Positions 50,014 to 59,026 of a DNA stretch of 64,000 nt are shown here, in pieces. The position numbers and the translations under genes were made by a program. Source of the stretch: Mycobacterium numidiamassiliense (GTDB lineage: Bacteria; Actinomycetota; Actinomycetes; Mycobacteriales; Mycobacteriaceae); contig NZ_FUEZ01000004.1 in NCBI RefSeq assembly GCF_900157365.1, positions 2,963,066 to 3,027,065 on the forward strand, written 5' to 3'. How positions within the stretch are numbered: the stretch's first letter is position 1; every line of letters starts with the position of its first letter. The notes beneath the pieces are model-generated. The model did no database searches. It was not told the origin of the DNA and saw only the letters and a program-made list of their open reading frames with translations.

Positions 50014-51342
50014 ATGATGCTTGATAAGCCGTTCGGGCGGCGCGGCCTGCTGCGGGGGGCCGGCGTGCTCACCGCGGCCTCGCTGGTCGGATCGGGCGCC
50101 GGCTGCGCTTCCGACGACGACGCGTTGACCTTCTTCTTTGCGGCCAATCCGGACGAGGCCGCCGCTCGCATGCGGGTCGTCGGTGAATTCCAGCGCCGTC
50201 ACCCTCATATCAAGGTGCGTCCGGTCCGGTCCGGGCCGGGCATTATGCAGCAGTTGTCGACGTTCTGTGCGGGCGGCAAGTGCCCGGATGTGATGCAGGC
50301 TTGGGACCTGAGCTATGCCGAGCTGGCCGACCGGGGAGTGTTGCTGGACCTGAACGGTTTTCTGGCGCGCGAACAAGCCTTCGCGACGCAGTTGAAGGCG
50401 GAAAGCATTGGGCCGCTGTATGACACGTTTGCGTTCAACCACGGGCAATTTGCCTTTCCGGAGCAGTGGTCCGGAAATTTCTTGTACTTCAACAGACAGC
50501 TGTTCGCAGACGCCGGAGTGCCGGAGCCGCCCCATACCTGGGACAAGACCTGGACGTTCGCCGAATTCGTCGACGCGGCCACGGCGTTGACCAAGCGGGA
50601 CGGATCGGGACGGTCCACGCAATGGGGCTTCGTCAACACCTTCGTCTCCTACTACTCGGCTGGGTTGTTCGCCATGAACAACGGGGTGCCGTGGTCCAGC
50701 CCGCAGAAGAACCCCAGTCACCTGAATTTCGACAATCCCGCATTCATGGAGGCCGTGCAGTTCTACGCCGATCTGTCCAACGAGCACAACGTCGCCCCCA
50801 ATGCGTCCGAGGTGCAGTCGATGTCCACACCTGACCTGTTCGCATCGGGCAAGGCGGCGATGGCGCTCGGCGGCCACTGGCGATACCAGACCTTCATGGC
50901 CGCCGAGGGCTTGGATTTCGACGTGGCCCCGTTACCGGTAGGACCGTCGCTGCCCCACGGACGCAGCGCGTGCTCCAACATCGGCACCACCGGACTGGCC
51001 ATCGCGGCGAGCAGCCAACGCAAGGATCAGGCATGGGAATTCGTCAAGTTCGCCGCGGGCCCGGTCGGGCAGGCGATCATCGCTGAATCGTGTCTGTTCG
51101 TCCCGGTGTTGCGGTCGGTGTTGCACTCGGAGGGATTCGCCAAGGCCCACCGCAGGATTCGCAATCTCCCGGTTCTGACCGAAGGGCCGTCCTATTCCGA
51201 GGGCCTACCCGTCACCCCGGCATGGGAGAAGGTCGTGGCCCTGATGGACCGCGACATGGGACCCGTATTGCGAGGAGCCCGCCCGGCTACATCACTGACC
51301 GGGCTATCGCGAGCCGTCGACGAGGTGTTGGGCAGTCCATGA
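50014..51342 (+). CDS. ABC transporter sugar-binding lipoprotein, Rv2041c-like
   Basis: 442 residues of the family 1 extracellular solute-binding proteins (MalE/UgpB type). The N-terminus MMLDKPFGRRGLLRGAG carries twin arginines (R9, R10) suggesting Tat export, and a lipobox-like GAGC with Cys31. Binding-protein blocks include DVMQAWDLSYAELADRG, FPEQWSGNFLYFN and DKTWTFAEFVDAATALT. The substrate is probably an oligosaccharide or sugar derivative; specificity cannot be read. Two ATGs (50014, 50017) are adjacent after GGAAG. The stop overlaps the first permease by 4 bp; first gene of the four-gene importer Rv2041c-Rv2038c. Confidence 0.93.
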   Translation: MMLDKPFGRRGLLRGAGVLTAASLVGSGAGCASDDDALTFFFAANPDEAAARMRVVGEFQRRHPHIKVRPVRSGPGIMQQLSTFCAGGKCPDVMQAWDLSYAELADRGVLLDLNGFLAREQAFATQLKAESIGPLYDTFAFNHGQFAFPEQWSGNFLYFNRQLFADAGVPEPPHTWDKTWTFAEFVDAATALTKRDGSGRSTQWGFVNTFVSYYSAGLFAMNNGVPWSSPQKNPSHLNFDNPAFMEAVQFYADLSNEHNVAPNASEVQSMSTPDLFASGKAAMALGGHWRYQTFMAAEGLDFDVAPLPVGPSLPHGRSACSNIGTTGLAIAASSQRKDQAWEFVKFAAGPVGQAIIAESCLFVPVLRSVLHSEGFAKAHRRIRNLPVLTEGPSYSEGLPVTPAWEKVVALMDRDMGPVLRGARPATSLTGLSRAVDEVLGSP

Positions 51343-52301
51343 CGTCGATCGACACCTCCGCACAGTCCACGCCGGCCGGCGCAACACCACCAGCACGGCG
51401 GACGCGTCCCTCGCGCCGGCGCGCCCGGGCCGGTCGCCTCTTCGTCGCACCGAACCTGCTCGCGGTCGCGGTGTTCATGGTCTTTCCGCTCGGCTTCTCG
51501 CTGTACATGAGCTTTCAGCGCTGGGATGTATTCAATCCGCCAAAGTTTGTGGGCCTCAAGAACTTCGAACAGCTTTTCACCTCCGATCCGTTGTTCCTCA
51601 TCGCTATCCGCAACACCGTAGTCTTCACCGTCGGAACGGTCGTGCCGACCATCTTGATCAGCCTCGTCGTTGCCGCGGTATTGAACCGGAAAGTCAAGGG
51701 CATCGCGATTTTCCGGACAATCGTCTTCATGCCGCTGGCCATCTCGTCGGTGGTGATGGCGGTCGTGTGGCAGTTCGTTTTCAACACCGACAATGGGCTG
51801 CTCAACATCATGCTGGGCTGGATCGGAATCGGCCCGATCCCCTGGCTGGTCGACCCCAACTGGGCGATGGCCTCGCTGTGCATCGTCAGTGTGTGGCGAA
51901 GCGTTCCGTTCGCCACCGTTATCCTGATGGCCGCCATGCAAGGCGTTCCCGAAACCGTTTACGAGGCAGCCAGGATCGACGGCGCGGGCGAGGTACGGCA
52001 GTTCGCCTTCATCACGGTGCCGCTGATCCGCGGATCGATATCGTTTGTCGTGATCATTTCGATCATCCACGCGTTCCAGGCATTCGACGTGGTCTACGTC
52101 CTCAACGGCAGCAATGGCGGTCCGGAAACCTCAACATATGTTCTGGGCATCATGCTCTTCCAGCACGCCTTCTCGTTCTTGGAGTTCGGCTACGCTTCGG
52201 CGCTGGCATGGGTGATGTTCGCGATCTTGCTCGTGCTGACCGTGATTCAGTTGCGGATCACCCGGCAGCGTTCCTGGGAGGCATCTCGTGGCCTTAGCTG
52301 A
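51339..52301 (+). CDS. ABC sugar transporter permease (MalF/UgpA type), Rv2040c-like
   Basis: 320 residues. A disordered, Arg/Pro-rich N-terminus (about 1-35) is followed by six membrane spans. The EAA loop that docks the ATPase is ETVYEAARIDGAGEVRQFAFITVPLIRG (read in parts: EAARIDGAG, ITVPLIRG). The ATG overlaps the stop of the binding-protein gene (ATGA), and the end overlaps the second permease by 14 bp. The two permeases form the membrane channel of the importer. Confidence 0.93.
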   Translation: MTSIDTSAQSTPAGATPPARRTRPSRRRARAGRLFVAPNLLAVAVFMVFPLGFSLYMSFQRWDVFNPPKFVGLKNFEQLFTSDPLFLIAIRNTVVFTVGTVVPTILISLVVAAVLNRKVKGIAIFRTIVFMPLAISSVVMAVVWQFVFNTDNGLLNIMLGWIGIGPIPWLVDPNWAMASLCIVSVWRSVPFATVILMAAMQGVPETVYEAARIDGAGEVRQFAFITVPLIRGSISFVVIISIIHAFQAFDVVYVLNGSNGGPETSTYVLGIMLFQHAFSFLEFGYASALAWVMFAILLVLTVIQLRITRQRSWEASRGLS

Positions 52302-53130
52302 GCGCGTGGTCAAGGGGACCGTCGTTCGTGCTGTTCCGGTCTATGCCGCACTGGTCGGCATCGCGTGGTTCTGGCTGTTCCCGGTGGCCTGGGCGGTGTC
52401 GGGCTCGCTGAAACGGGAAGGCGAGATCAGCCAGCCCATAATGTTTCCCGCCCAGCCGCAGTGGTCGAACTACGCCGACGTGTTCAGGCTGATGCCGTTC
52501 TGGCGGATGTTCTTCAACACGGTGCTGTATGCAGGCTGCGTCACCGCCGGACAGGTCTTCTTCTGCTCATTGGCTGGATATGCCTTTGCGCGCTTGCAAT
52601 TTCGCGGTCGCGACACGTTGTTCGTTTTGTACCTCGGCACCCTGATGGTGCCGCTTACCGTGACCGTGATTCCGCAGTTCATCCTGATGCGGATCGCGGG
52701 TTGGGTCGACACCCCGTGGGCGATGATCGTGCCCGGCCTGTTCGGCAGCGCGTTCGGGACCTACCTCATGCGGCAGTTCTTCCAGACGCTGCCCGGCGAT
52801 CTCGAGGAAGCCGCGATCCTAGACGGCTGCTCGCCATGGCAGATTTACTGGCGGATTCTGCTGCCCCATGCCCGACCCGCCGTGATGGTGCTCGCCGTGC
52901 TCACCTGGGTCAACGTCTGGAACGATTTTCTGTGGCCGCTGCTCATGCTTCAGCGCAACAGCCTGGCGACGCTGACGCTCGGCCTGGTCCGGCTGCGCGG
53001 GGAGTACGTCGCGCGCTGGCCGATCATCATGGCGGCCTCGATGCTCATCATGGTTCCGCTGGTCGTTATCTACGCGTTTGCGCAGCGGTCCTTCGTCCGT
53101 GGCATCGCGGTAACCGGAATGAGTGGGTGA
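52288..53130 (+). CDS. ABC sugar transporter permease (MalG/UgpE type), Rv2039c-like
   Basis: 280 residues, six predicted spans. The EAA loop is DLEEAAILDGCSPWQIYW followed by RILLPHARP, typical of MalG-type permeases. GTG start at 52288 inside the end of the first permease. The ATPase gene begins 4 bp after the stop. Confidence 0.93.
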   Translation: MALAERVVKGTVVRAVPVYAALVGIAWFWLFPVAWAVSGSLKREGEISQPIMFPAQPQWSNYADVFRLMPFWRMFFNTVLYAGCVTAGQVFFCSLAGYAFARLQFRGRDTLFVLYLGTLMVPLTVTVIPQFILMRIAGWVDTPWAMIVPGLFGSAFGTYLMRQFFQTLPGDLEEAAILDGCSPWQIYWRILLPHARPAVMVLAVLTWVNVWNDFLWPLLMLQRNSLATLTLGLVRLRGEYVARWPIIMAASMLIMVPLVVIYAFAQRSFVRGIAVTGMSG

Positions 53131-53133
53131 GGC

Positions 53134-54207
53134 GTGGCTTCGGTGAGTTTCGAGCAAGCGACACGCTGCTATCCGGGCGCCGACCGGCCGGCCCTGGATG
53201 GCCTTGACCTGTTCGTCGACGACGGCGAGTTTGTCGTGCTGGTAGGGCCATCGGGATGCGGCAAGACGACGTCGCTGCGCATGGTGGCCGGACTGGAGAC
53301 GGTGGACGCCGGATGCGTGCGGATCGGCGACCGCGACGTCACCCACGTCGATCCCAAAGATCGCGATGTGGCGATGGTCTTCCAGAACTACGCCCTGTAC
53401 CCGCACATGACGGTGGCACAGAACATGGGCTTCGCGCTGAAGATCGCGAAGACCCCGAAGGCCGAGATTCGCGAGCGGGTTCTGGACGCGGCGAAACTGC
53501 TTGACCTGCAACCGTATCTGGATCGCAAACCCAAAGACCTGTCCGGTGGTCAACGTCAACGGGTGGCGATGGGACGTGCGATCGTGCGCCGCCCACAGGT
53601 GTTCCTGATGGACGAACCACTGTCCAATCTCGATGCCAAGTTGCGGGTGCAGACCCGCAACCAGATCGCCGCCCTGCAGCGCCGGCTCAAGACCACCACG
53701 GTCTACGTCACTCACGACCAGGTTGAGGCGATGACCATGGGTGACCGCGTCGCGGTCCTGCGTGACGGCCTGCTGCAACAGTTCGCGGCGCCGCGCGAGC
53801 TCTATCGCAATCCCGCGAACGTCTTCGTGGCCGGCTTCATCGGATCGCCTGCGATGAATCTGTTCACTCTTCCCATCGTCGATTCGGTCGTCTCGCTGGG
53901 GGATTGGTCGATCCAACTGCCGCGTGAAATCACCGGTACCGCAAGTGAAGTCGTGGTGGGAGTCCGTCCCGAGCATTTCGAGCTGGGTGGCCTCGGCGTC
54001 GAGATGGAAGTCGACGTGGTCGAGGAGCTCGGAGCCGATGCTTACCTCTACGGCCATATCGCCGACGGGGGCAAGGTGATCGCCCAGAACGTCGTTGCGC
54101 GCGCCGACGGCCGTAACCCACCGCAGAAGGGCAGCCGGGTGCGTCTGCATCCCGAACCCGGGCACCTACACTTTTTCGGAGTCGACGGGAAGCGGATCGC
54201 AGTGTGA
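53134..54207 (+). CDS. ABC sugar transporter ATP-binding protein (MalK/UgpC type), Rv2038c-like
   Basis: 357 residues. Walker A is GPSGCGKTTSLRM (38-50), the Q-loop FQNYALYPHMT, the signature LSGGQRQRVAMGRAI, Walker B VFLMDEPLSNLDAKLR and the switch histidine VYVTHDQVEAM. The C-terminal 120 residues form the TOBE/MOP regulatory domain of MalK-type ATPases (VVVGVRPEHFEL). Last gene of the importer operon; GTG start. In other organisms such ATPases are sometimes shared between several sugar importers. Confidence 0.95.
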   Translation: MASVSFEQATRCYPGADRPALDGLDLFVDDGEFVVLVGPSGCGKTTSLRMVAGLETVDAGCVRIGDRDVTHVDPKDRDVAMVFQNYALYPHMTVAQNMGFALKIAKTPKAEIRERVLDAAKLLDLQPYLDRKPKDLSGGQRQRVAMGRAIVRRPQVFLMDEPLSNLDAKLRVQTRNQIAALQRRLKTTTVYVTHDQVEAMTMGDRVAVLRDGLLQQFAAPRELYRNPANVFVAGFIGSPAMNLFTLPIVDSVVSLGDWSIQLPREITGTASEVVVGVRPEHFELGGLGVEMEVDVVEELGADAYLYGHIADGGKVIAQNVVARADGRNPPQKGSRVRLHPEPGHLHFFGVDGKRIAV

Positions 54208-54281
54208 CGATGCGACCAAGCGATCGACGATGCTATTTTGGCTGGACCGCAAGTACATTGACGCGGACCTAGGGGGTCGTT

Positions 54282-55235
54282 GTGGACTCGGTTGATCTGG
54301 TCTGCGAAGGCGGTGGCGTTCGGGGTATCGGCCTGGTCGGAGCGGTGGATGCGCTGGCCGCGGCCGGCTACCGGTTCCCGCGGGTCGCGGGGACCAGCGC
54401 GGGTGCGATCGTCGGATCCCTGGTCGCGGCACTGCAGCATGCCGGTGCACCGCTGAGCCGGCTCGCCGAAATCATGCGCAGCATCGATTACCGAAAGTTC
54501 CTCGACCGCAACCTGATTGGACACATTCCACTCATCGGTGGGGGACTGTCACTGTTGGTGTCCGACGGTGTATACCGCGGCGCGTATCTCGAACACCTGG
54601 TGGCCGAACGGCTTGCCGAGTTCGGCGTCCACACCTTCGGCGACCTGCGCACCGGCGACGAGCCCGACCAGTTCGCCTGGTCGCTGGTCGTGACCGCCAG
54701 CGACCTGTCCCGGCGCCAACTGGTGCGTATTCCGTGGGACCTGCCTTCATACGGCATTGACCCGGACACATTTCCGGTCGCCCGCGCCGTGCACGCCTCG
54801 GCTGCGATTCCCTATGTGTTCGAGCCCGTCCGAGTCGGCGGCGCCACCTGGGTGGACGGCGGATTGCTCTCCAACTTTCCGGTGGACCTGTTCGACCGGC
54901 CCGGGCCGCGCTGGCCGACCTTCGGGATCCGGCTGTCGGCGCGACCGGGCATACCGCCCACCCATCCGGTGCACGGGCCGGTGTCGTTGGGGCTCGCGGC
55001 GATTGAGACGTTGGTGAGCAATCAAGACAATTCGTACATCGACGACCCCTGCACGGTTCGTCGCACTATCTTCGTGCCGGCTGACCAAGTGAGCCCGATC
55101 GACTTCGATCTCAGCGAAGAACAACGCGAAGCCCTCTATCAGAGCGGATTGCAAGCGGGTCAGAAGTTCTTGAAGACCTGGAACTATGCGGACTATCTGT
55201 CGGCGTGCGGTGGCCCAGTCAAACCGTCGACGTAG
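54282..55235 (+). CDS. Patatin-like phospholipase, Rv2037c-like
   Basis: 317 residues. The Ser-Asp dyad is S39 in AGTSAGAIVGS and D192 in WVDGGLLSNFPVD; the oxyanion hole is EGGGVRGIGLVGAV. These are the marks of patatin-type lipid acyl hydrolases. No signal peptide is visible. GTG start at 54282 after AGGGGG. It is 74 bp downstream of the transporter operon. Substrate unknown. Confidence 0.92.
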   Translation: MDSVDLVCEGGGVRGIGLVGAVDALAAAGYRFPRVAGTSAGAIVGSLVAALQHAGAPLSRLAEIMRSIDYRKFLDRNLIGHIPLIGGGLSLLVSDGVYRGAYLEHLVAERLAEFGVHTFGDLRTGDEPDQFAWSLVVTASDLSRRQLVRIPWDLPSYGIDPDTFPVARAVHASAAIPYVFEPVRVGGATWVDGGLLSNFPVDLFDRPGPRWPTFGIRLSARPGIPPTHPVHGPVSLGLAAIETLVSNQDNSYIDDPCTVRRTIFVPADQVSPIDFDLSEEQREALYQSGLQAGQKFLKTWNYADYLSACGGPVKPST

Positions 55236-55281
55236 GGCGCGCCGTCACCCGGTTGTCCAAAAGCCTTCCTAATATTGCCGA

Positions 55282-56112
55282 GTGGACGATCGCTACGGAA
55301 CCGATGTTCTCGCCGCGGGTCGGCGCAAGCCCCGCTCGACAGAGCATCCGGCGGAGCTGGGCCTGGTCGTCGAGGACGTGGAGAGCGGCTACGTCGGCGC
55401 CGTGGTTCGGGTGGAATACGGCCGCGTGCAACTCGAGGATCGTCACGGCCGCACCCGCGGCTTTCCGCTGGGACCCGGCTATCTGTTGGAAGGCCGCCCG
55501 GTCATCCTGACCGCGCCGCGGCGTTCGGCGCCCACCGGCCCCAGTCGGACGGCGTCGGGCTCGGTCGCGGTACCGGGTGCCCGTGCCCGGGTCGCGCGGG
55601 CGAGCCGGATCTATGTTGAGGGCCGTCATGACGCCGAACTCGTCGCGCAGGTCTGGGGGGAGGACTTGCGCATCGAAGGTGTCGTCGTTGAACACCTCGG
55701 GGGCGTCGACGATCTGGTGGGCATCGTGGCGGAGTTTCGTCCCGGGCCGCGCCGCCGGCTCGGCGTCCTGGTCGACCACCTTGTCGCGGGTTCGAAGGAG
55801 ACGCGGATCGCCGAGGCCGTGCGCAACGGGCCGGGCGGTCCCGACACCCTGGTGGTCGGTCATCCCTACGTCGACATCTGGCAGGCGGTCAAGCCGCAGC
55901 GGCTCGGCCTGAAAGCCTGGCCGGCAGTGCCGCGCCACATCGAGTGGAAGCGCGGTGTGTGTCAGGCGCTCGGCTTGCCACATGCGAGCCAGGCCGACAT
56001 CGCCGCGGCATGGCGGCACATCCGGTCGCGCGTGCGGGACTGGAACGATGTGGAGCCAGAACTGATCAGCCGGGTCGAAGAACTCATCGACTTTGTGACG
56101 CAGCCGGGGTGA
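55282..56112 (+). CDS. DUF3097-like protein with a TOPRIM-like motif
   Basis: 276 residues, a conserved actinobacterial family that I recognise as DUF3097. The N-terminal 85 residues are beta-rich (LGLVVEDVESGYVGAVVRVE). The centre has RIYVEGRHDAELVAQVWGED, with the Glu and Asp placed as in TOPRIM nucleases and primases, followed by LGVLVDHLVAGSKE, which could supply the second acidic strand. The C-terminus is helical. A role in nucleic-acid metabolism is possible but unproven. GTG start at 55282, 46 bp after the patatin gene. Confidence 0.78.
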   Translation: MDDRYGTDVLAAGRRKPRSTEHPAELGLVVEDVESGYVGAVVRVEYGRVQLEDRHGRTRGFPLGPGYLLEGRPVILTAPRRSAPTGPSRTASGSVAVPGARARVARASRIYVEGRHDAELVAQVWGEDLRIEGVVVEHLGGVDDLVGIVAEFRPGPRRRLGVLVDHLVAGSKETRIAEAVRNGPGGPDTLVVGHPYVDIWQAVKPQRLGLKAWPAVPRHIEWKRGVCQALGLPHASQADIAAAWRHIRSRVRDWNDVEPELISRVEELIDFVTQPG

Positions 56113-56140
56113 TGAGCACTTCCGGCCCGGCCAAGCGCCC

Positions 56141-56169
56141 TTAACCACGGCGGCAAGTTAGGTTAGGCT
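56141..56169 (+). promoter_or_regulatory. Candidate promoter of efeUOB
   Basis: TTAACC (56141-56146), a 17-nt spacer, then TAGGCT (56164-56169). The -10 element lies inside the IdeR-like box, so bound IdeR would block polymerase. Confidence 0.6.
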
Positions 56170-56176
56170 AACTCGA
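56158..56176. promoter_or_regulatory. IdeR (iron box) operator upstream of efeU
   Basis: TTAGGTTAGGCTAACTCGA matches the 19-bp mycobacterial iron-box consensus (TTAGGTTAGGCTAACCTAA) at 16 positions; the mismatches are confined to the right end. It begins 51 bp before the efeU ATG. Confidence 0.85.
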
Positions 56177-56208
56177 GGGTCCCGATCCGCGGGACAGGAA
56201 TCGGACGC

Positions 56209-57738
56209 ATGCAGGGCGTATTCGGAATCTTCCTCGGCACGTTCCTCATTGGCCTGCGGGAAGGCCTCGAGGCGACGCTCATCGTCAGCATCGTCGGCGC
56301 CTTCCTCAAGCGAAACGGCCAACCGATGCGTCCGATGTTCGCCGGCGTCGCCTTGGCCGTGCTGATCAGCGTCGCGGTGGGCGTCGGCCTGGATCTGCTC
56401 TCGGCGACCCTGCCGCAGGCTCAGCAAGAGATGATGGAAACCGTCATCAACGCCGTCGCCGTGGTGTTCGTGACGTCGATGATCATCTGGATGAATCGCA
56501 ACGCCGCGCGACTCAAGGGCGAACTCGAACATGAAGCCCAGCAGGCGCTCAACCGCGGCGGCGCGCTGGCACTCGTGGTGATGGCCTTCCTTGCGGTGCT
56601 CAAGGAGGGCTTCGAGACCTCGGTGTTCCTGCTGGCCGCCGCGGAGACGTCCCACGGCAACCGTTGGATGGCCGTGCTCGGCGGCGCGACGGGAATCGCG
56701 TTGTCGATAGCGCTGGGTGCCGGCCTCTACTACGGCGGCCTGAAACTCAACCTCGGCCGCTTCTTCCGCATCACGGGTGTGTTCTTGGTGCTGATCGCCG
56801 CGGGGTTGGTACTCGGCGGACTGCGCACCGCGCACGAGGCCGGCTGGGTCACCGTCGGCCAGCAACAGGCCCTGGACCTGTCTGCCTGGATACCCAGCCA
56901 GTCCGTGCTGGGCGCGCTGGTCACCGGGGTGTTCGGTATCCCCGCCGACCCACGCCTGGTCGAAGTAATGGGCTGGCTGCTCTACGCGGTGCCCGTGCTC
57001 GTCGTCTTCCTGTGGCCGGCCCGGCGTGCCGCGACACCGCGAACCCGGAGCCGCCTACTGGCCGCCACCTCGGCACTGCTGCTCATCGTCGCGGCGATAC
57101 TGGCGATCACGACGCCCGCCGGCAGCTCGCCGCGCGCCGCGCGCACCGTCACCGACCGCTCGGGTCACACGGCCAAGGTGGCGATGATGACTGGGCCGCA
57201 CGGACGCGAGCTGACGGTAGCCCCGGAGGGCAGCTCGACCGTCAGCAGCATCACGCTTATCCCGGCAGGCGACCAAACGGTGGATGGCTTACCGGTACAG
57301 GCATGGCAGGCTTCAGAGGCTGCCGGGGCCGATGGTGCGCCGGCAGTCACGCTGGACCAGTTGCTGAGCATGACGGGGGGCCGGCTGCCGGTCGGTCTCG
57401 CGATTGGCCGCACGCCGGGGCCCTTTCTGGGGCAATGGGTTACGACCACCGTGTATACCGTGCTCGCACAAGGTGATTCCGTGATATCGGCGCAAGCGAC
57501 GAGCAACCGCACGGCGATACTGACCGGCGGTGGGCTGACCGGGGCCAAGACCGTGAGTCTTGGCGGGTTACCGACGGACTGGTCCACGTCCAGTGCCGAA
57601 GACCACTCGACGACGGCCGAGATCGTCGCGAACGACCGCGACCACGCCGAGGGGCGGTTGTGGCGAGTCTGGGCGCCGTTGGCTATTGCCGGTCTCGCGC
57701 TGGTGTGCGCTGTCGGCGATAGCCTCGGTGCGCAGTGA
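56209..57738 (+). CDS. efeU: EfeU, FTR1-family iron permease with a C-terminal extracytoplasmic domain
   Basis: 509 residues. The first about 280 form the FTR1 iron permease with both REGxE-type iron motifs: REGLE at 17-21 and KEGFE at 132-136. Usual EfeU proteins stop near 280 residues. Here a further span (about 284-305) leads to some 170 residues that should lie outside the membrane (TDRSGHTAKVAMMTGPHGR...), then a final span (LWRVWAPLAIAGLALVCAVG). The extra domain is unidentified. It imports iron together with EfeO and EfeB. An IdeR-like box and promoter lie just upstream, so expression should rise under iron starvation. Confidence 0.93.
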   Translation: MQGVFGIFLGTFLIGLREGLEATLIVSIVGAFLKRNGQPMRPMFAGVALAVLISVAVGVGLDLLSATLPQAQQEMMETVINAVAVVFVTSMIIWMNRNAARLKGELEHEAQQALNRGGALALVVMAFLAVLKEGFETSVFLLAAAETSHGNRWMAVLGGATGIALSIALGAGLYYGGLKLNLGRFFRITGVFLVLIAAGLVLGGLRTAHEAGWVTVGQQQALDLSAWIPSQSVLGALVTGVFGIPADPRLVEVMGWLLYAVPVLVVFLWPARRAATPRTRSRLLAATSALLLIVAAILAITTPAGSSPRAARTVTDRSGHTAKVAMMTGPHGRELTVAPEGSSTVSSITLIPAGDQTVDGLPVQAWQASEAAGADGAPAVTLDQLLSMTGGRLPVGLAIGRTPGPFLGQWVTTTVYTVLAQGDSVISAQATSNRTAILTGGGLTGAKTVSLGGLPTDWSTSSAEDHSTTAEIVANDRDHAEGRLWRVWAPLAIAGLALVCAVGDSLGAQ

Positions 57739-57770
57739 CCGCAGCCAAGTTGAGGAGAGGAAGTCGATTG

Positions 57771-59024
57771 ATGGTGAGTCGCACCGCCCGGGCAGCGTGC
57801 CGGTCTCGTGAATTCGTCTTGACTGCAACGGTTTTGGCTACGACGTCAGTCTTGCCGCTGGCCGCGTGCAGCCACTCGAACAGCCAATCGAGCCCCGCGG
57901 GATCCGGGCAAGCCGGCGGGCCGAACGCGGTCAAGGTGACGATGGCCAACAACGGCGGAAAAGACGGTTGCGCGCTGAACACGACCAGCGTGCCGGCCGG
58001 TCCGGTGACCTTCACGGTGGCCAACACCAGCGCACCGGGAATCACCGAAATGGAGTTGCTCAGGGATCAGCGCATTGTCGGTGAGAAGGAGAATCTCGCA
58101 CCCGGGCTGGATCCGGTGTCGTTCACCGTCACGTTGGACGGCGGCTTGTATCAGTTGTACTGCCCGGGCGCGAGCACCGAATACCAAACCCTGACGGTGA
58201 CGGGCAGCGCACCGTCCGCACCGACGGGCACGGTGGCGAGCATCTTGAGCCAGGGCACCAAGGATTACGCGGTGTACATCGTCAACCAGATCGGCCAGCT
58301 CAACGACGGCGTCAAAGCCCTCGATGTGGCCGTGCAGGCGGGCAACGTCGACGCCGCCAAGGCCGCGTATGCCAAAGCGCGACTGTTCTGGGAGCGGTCG
58401 GAGTCCACCGTGGAGGGCTTCGTGCTGCCGGGCTTCGCCGCCGGGGACAACGCCGGCAGCCTCGACTACCTGATCGACATGCGCGCGTCCACCCCGGTCG
58501 ATGCCAAAGTGGGGTGGAAGGGTTTCCACGCCGTCGAGCGTGACCTGTGGCAGGGCAACGCGATCACCCCCGCCACCAAGGCGCTCAGCACCGAATTGGT
58601 CGGCAACGTAGGCAAATTGAAGGACATCGTCGCCTCGCTGCAATACAAGCCCGAAGATTTGGCCAACGGCGCCAGCGATCTGATCGAAGAGGTGCAGAAC
58701 ACCAAGATCACCGGCGAAGAGGAGGCCTTCAGTCACATTGACCTGGTCGACTTTTCGGGCAACGTGGAAGGCGCCCAGCAGGCCTACGCCTCACTGCGGC
58801 CGGGTCTGCAGAAGATCGACGACAATCTCGTCACGCAGATCGATCAGCAGTTCCAGGCGGTCCTCGGTGTGCTGGACGGCTACCGCGACCCGTCGGCGCT
58901 GGGCGGCTACCGGACCTACACACCAGCGCTGCAGGCGAGCGACGCAACGAAACTGACCGCAGTCATCCAGCCGCTGCATCAGAGCCTGTCCACAGTCGCC
59001 CAAAAAGTCGTCACAGCCAACTGA
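57771..59024 (+). CDS. efeO: EfeO, cupredoxin/M75-domain iron-uptake lipoprotein
   Basis: 417 residues. The signal peptide ends in the lipobox PLAAC (Cys33). A cupredoxin-like domain (about 45-150; NNGGKDGCALNTTSVPAGPV, YQLYCPGAS) precedes the M75 (imelysin-like) domain with its HxxE motif in KGFHAVERDLW (H253, E256), the proposed metal site. EfeO passes iron to EfeU. I chose the ATG at 57771 because AGGAGAGGAAG precedes it; an in-frame GTG at 57735, overlapping the efeU stop, is a weaker option. Second gene of efeUOB. Confidence 0.93.
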   Translation: MVSRTARAACRSREFVLTATVLATTSVLPLAACSHSNSQSSPAGSGQAGGPNAVKVTMANNGGKDGCALNTTSVPAGPVTFTVANTSAPGITEMELLRDQRIVGEKENLAPGLDPVSFTVTLDGGLYQLYCPGASTEYQTLTVTGSAPSAPTGTVASILSQGTKDYAVYIVNQIGQLNDGVKALDVAVQAGNVDAAKAAYAKARLFWERSESTVEGFVLPGFAAGDNAGSLDYLIDMRASTPVDAKVGWKGFHAVERDLWQGNAITPATKALSTELVGNVGKLKDIVASLQYKPEDLANGASDLIEEVQNTKITGEEEAFSHIDLVDFSGNVEGAQQAYASLRPGLQKIDDNLVTQIDQQFQAVLGVLDGYRDPSALGGYRTYTPALQASDATKLTAVIQPLHQSLSTVAQKVVTAN

Positions 59025-59026
59025 CC

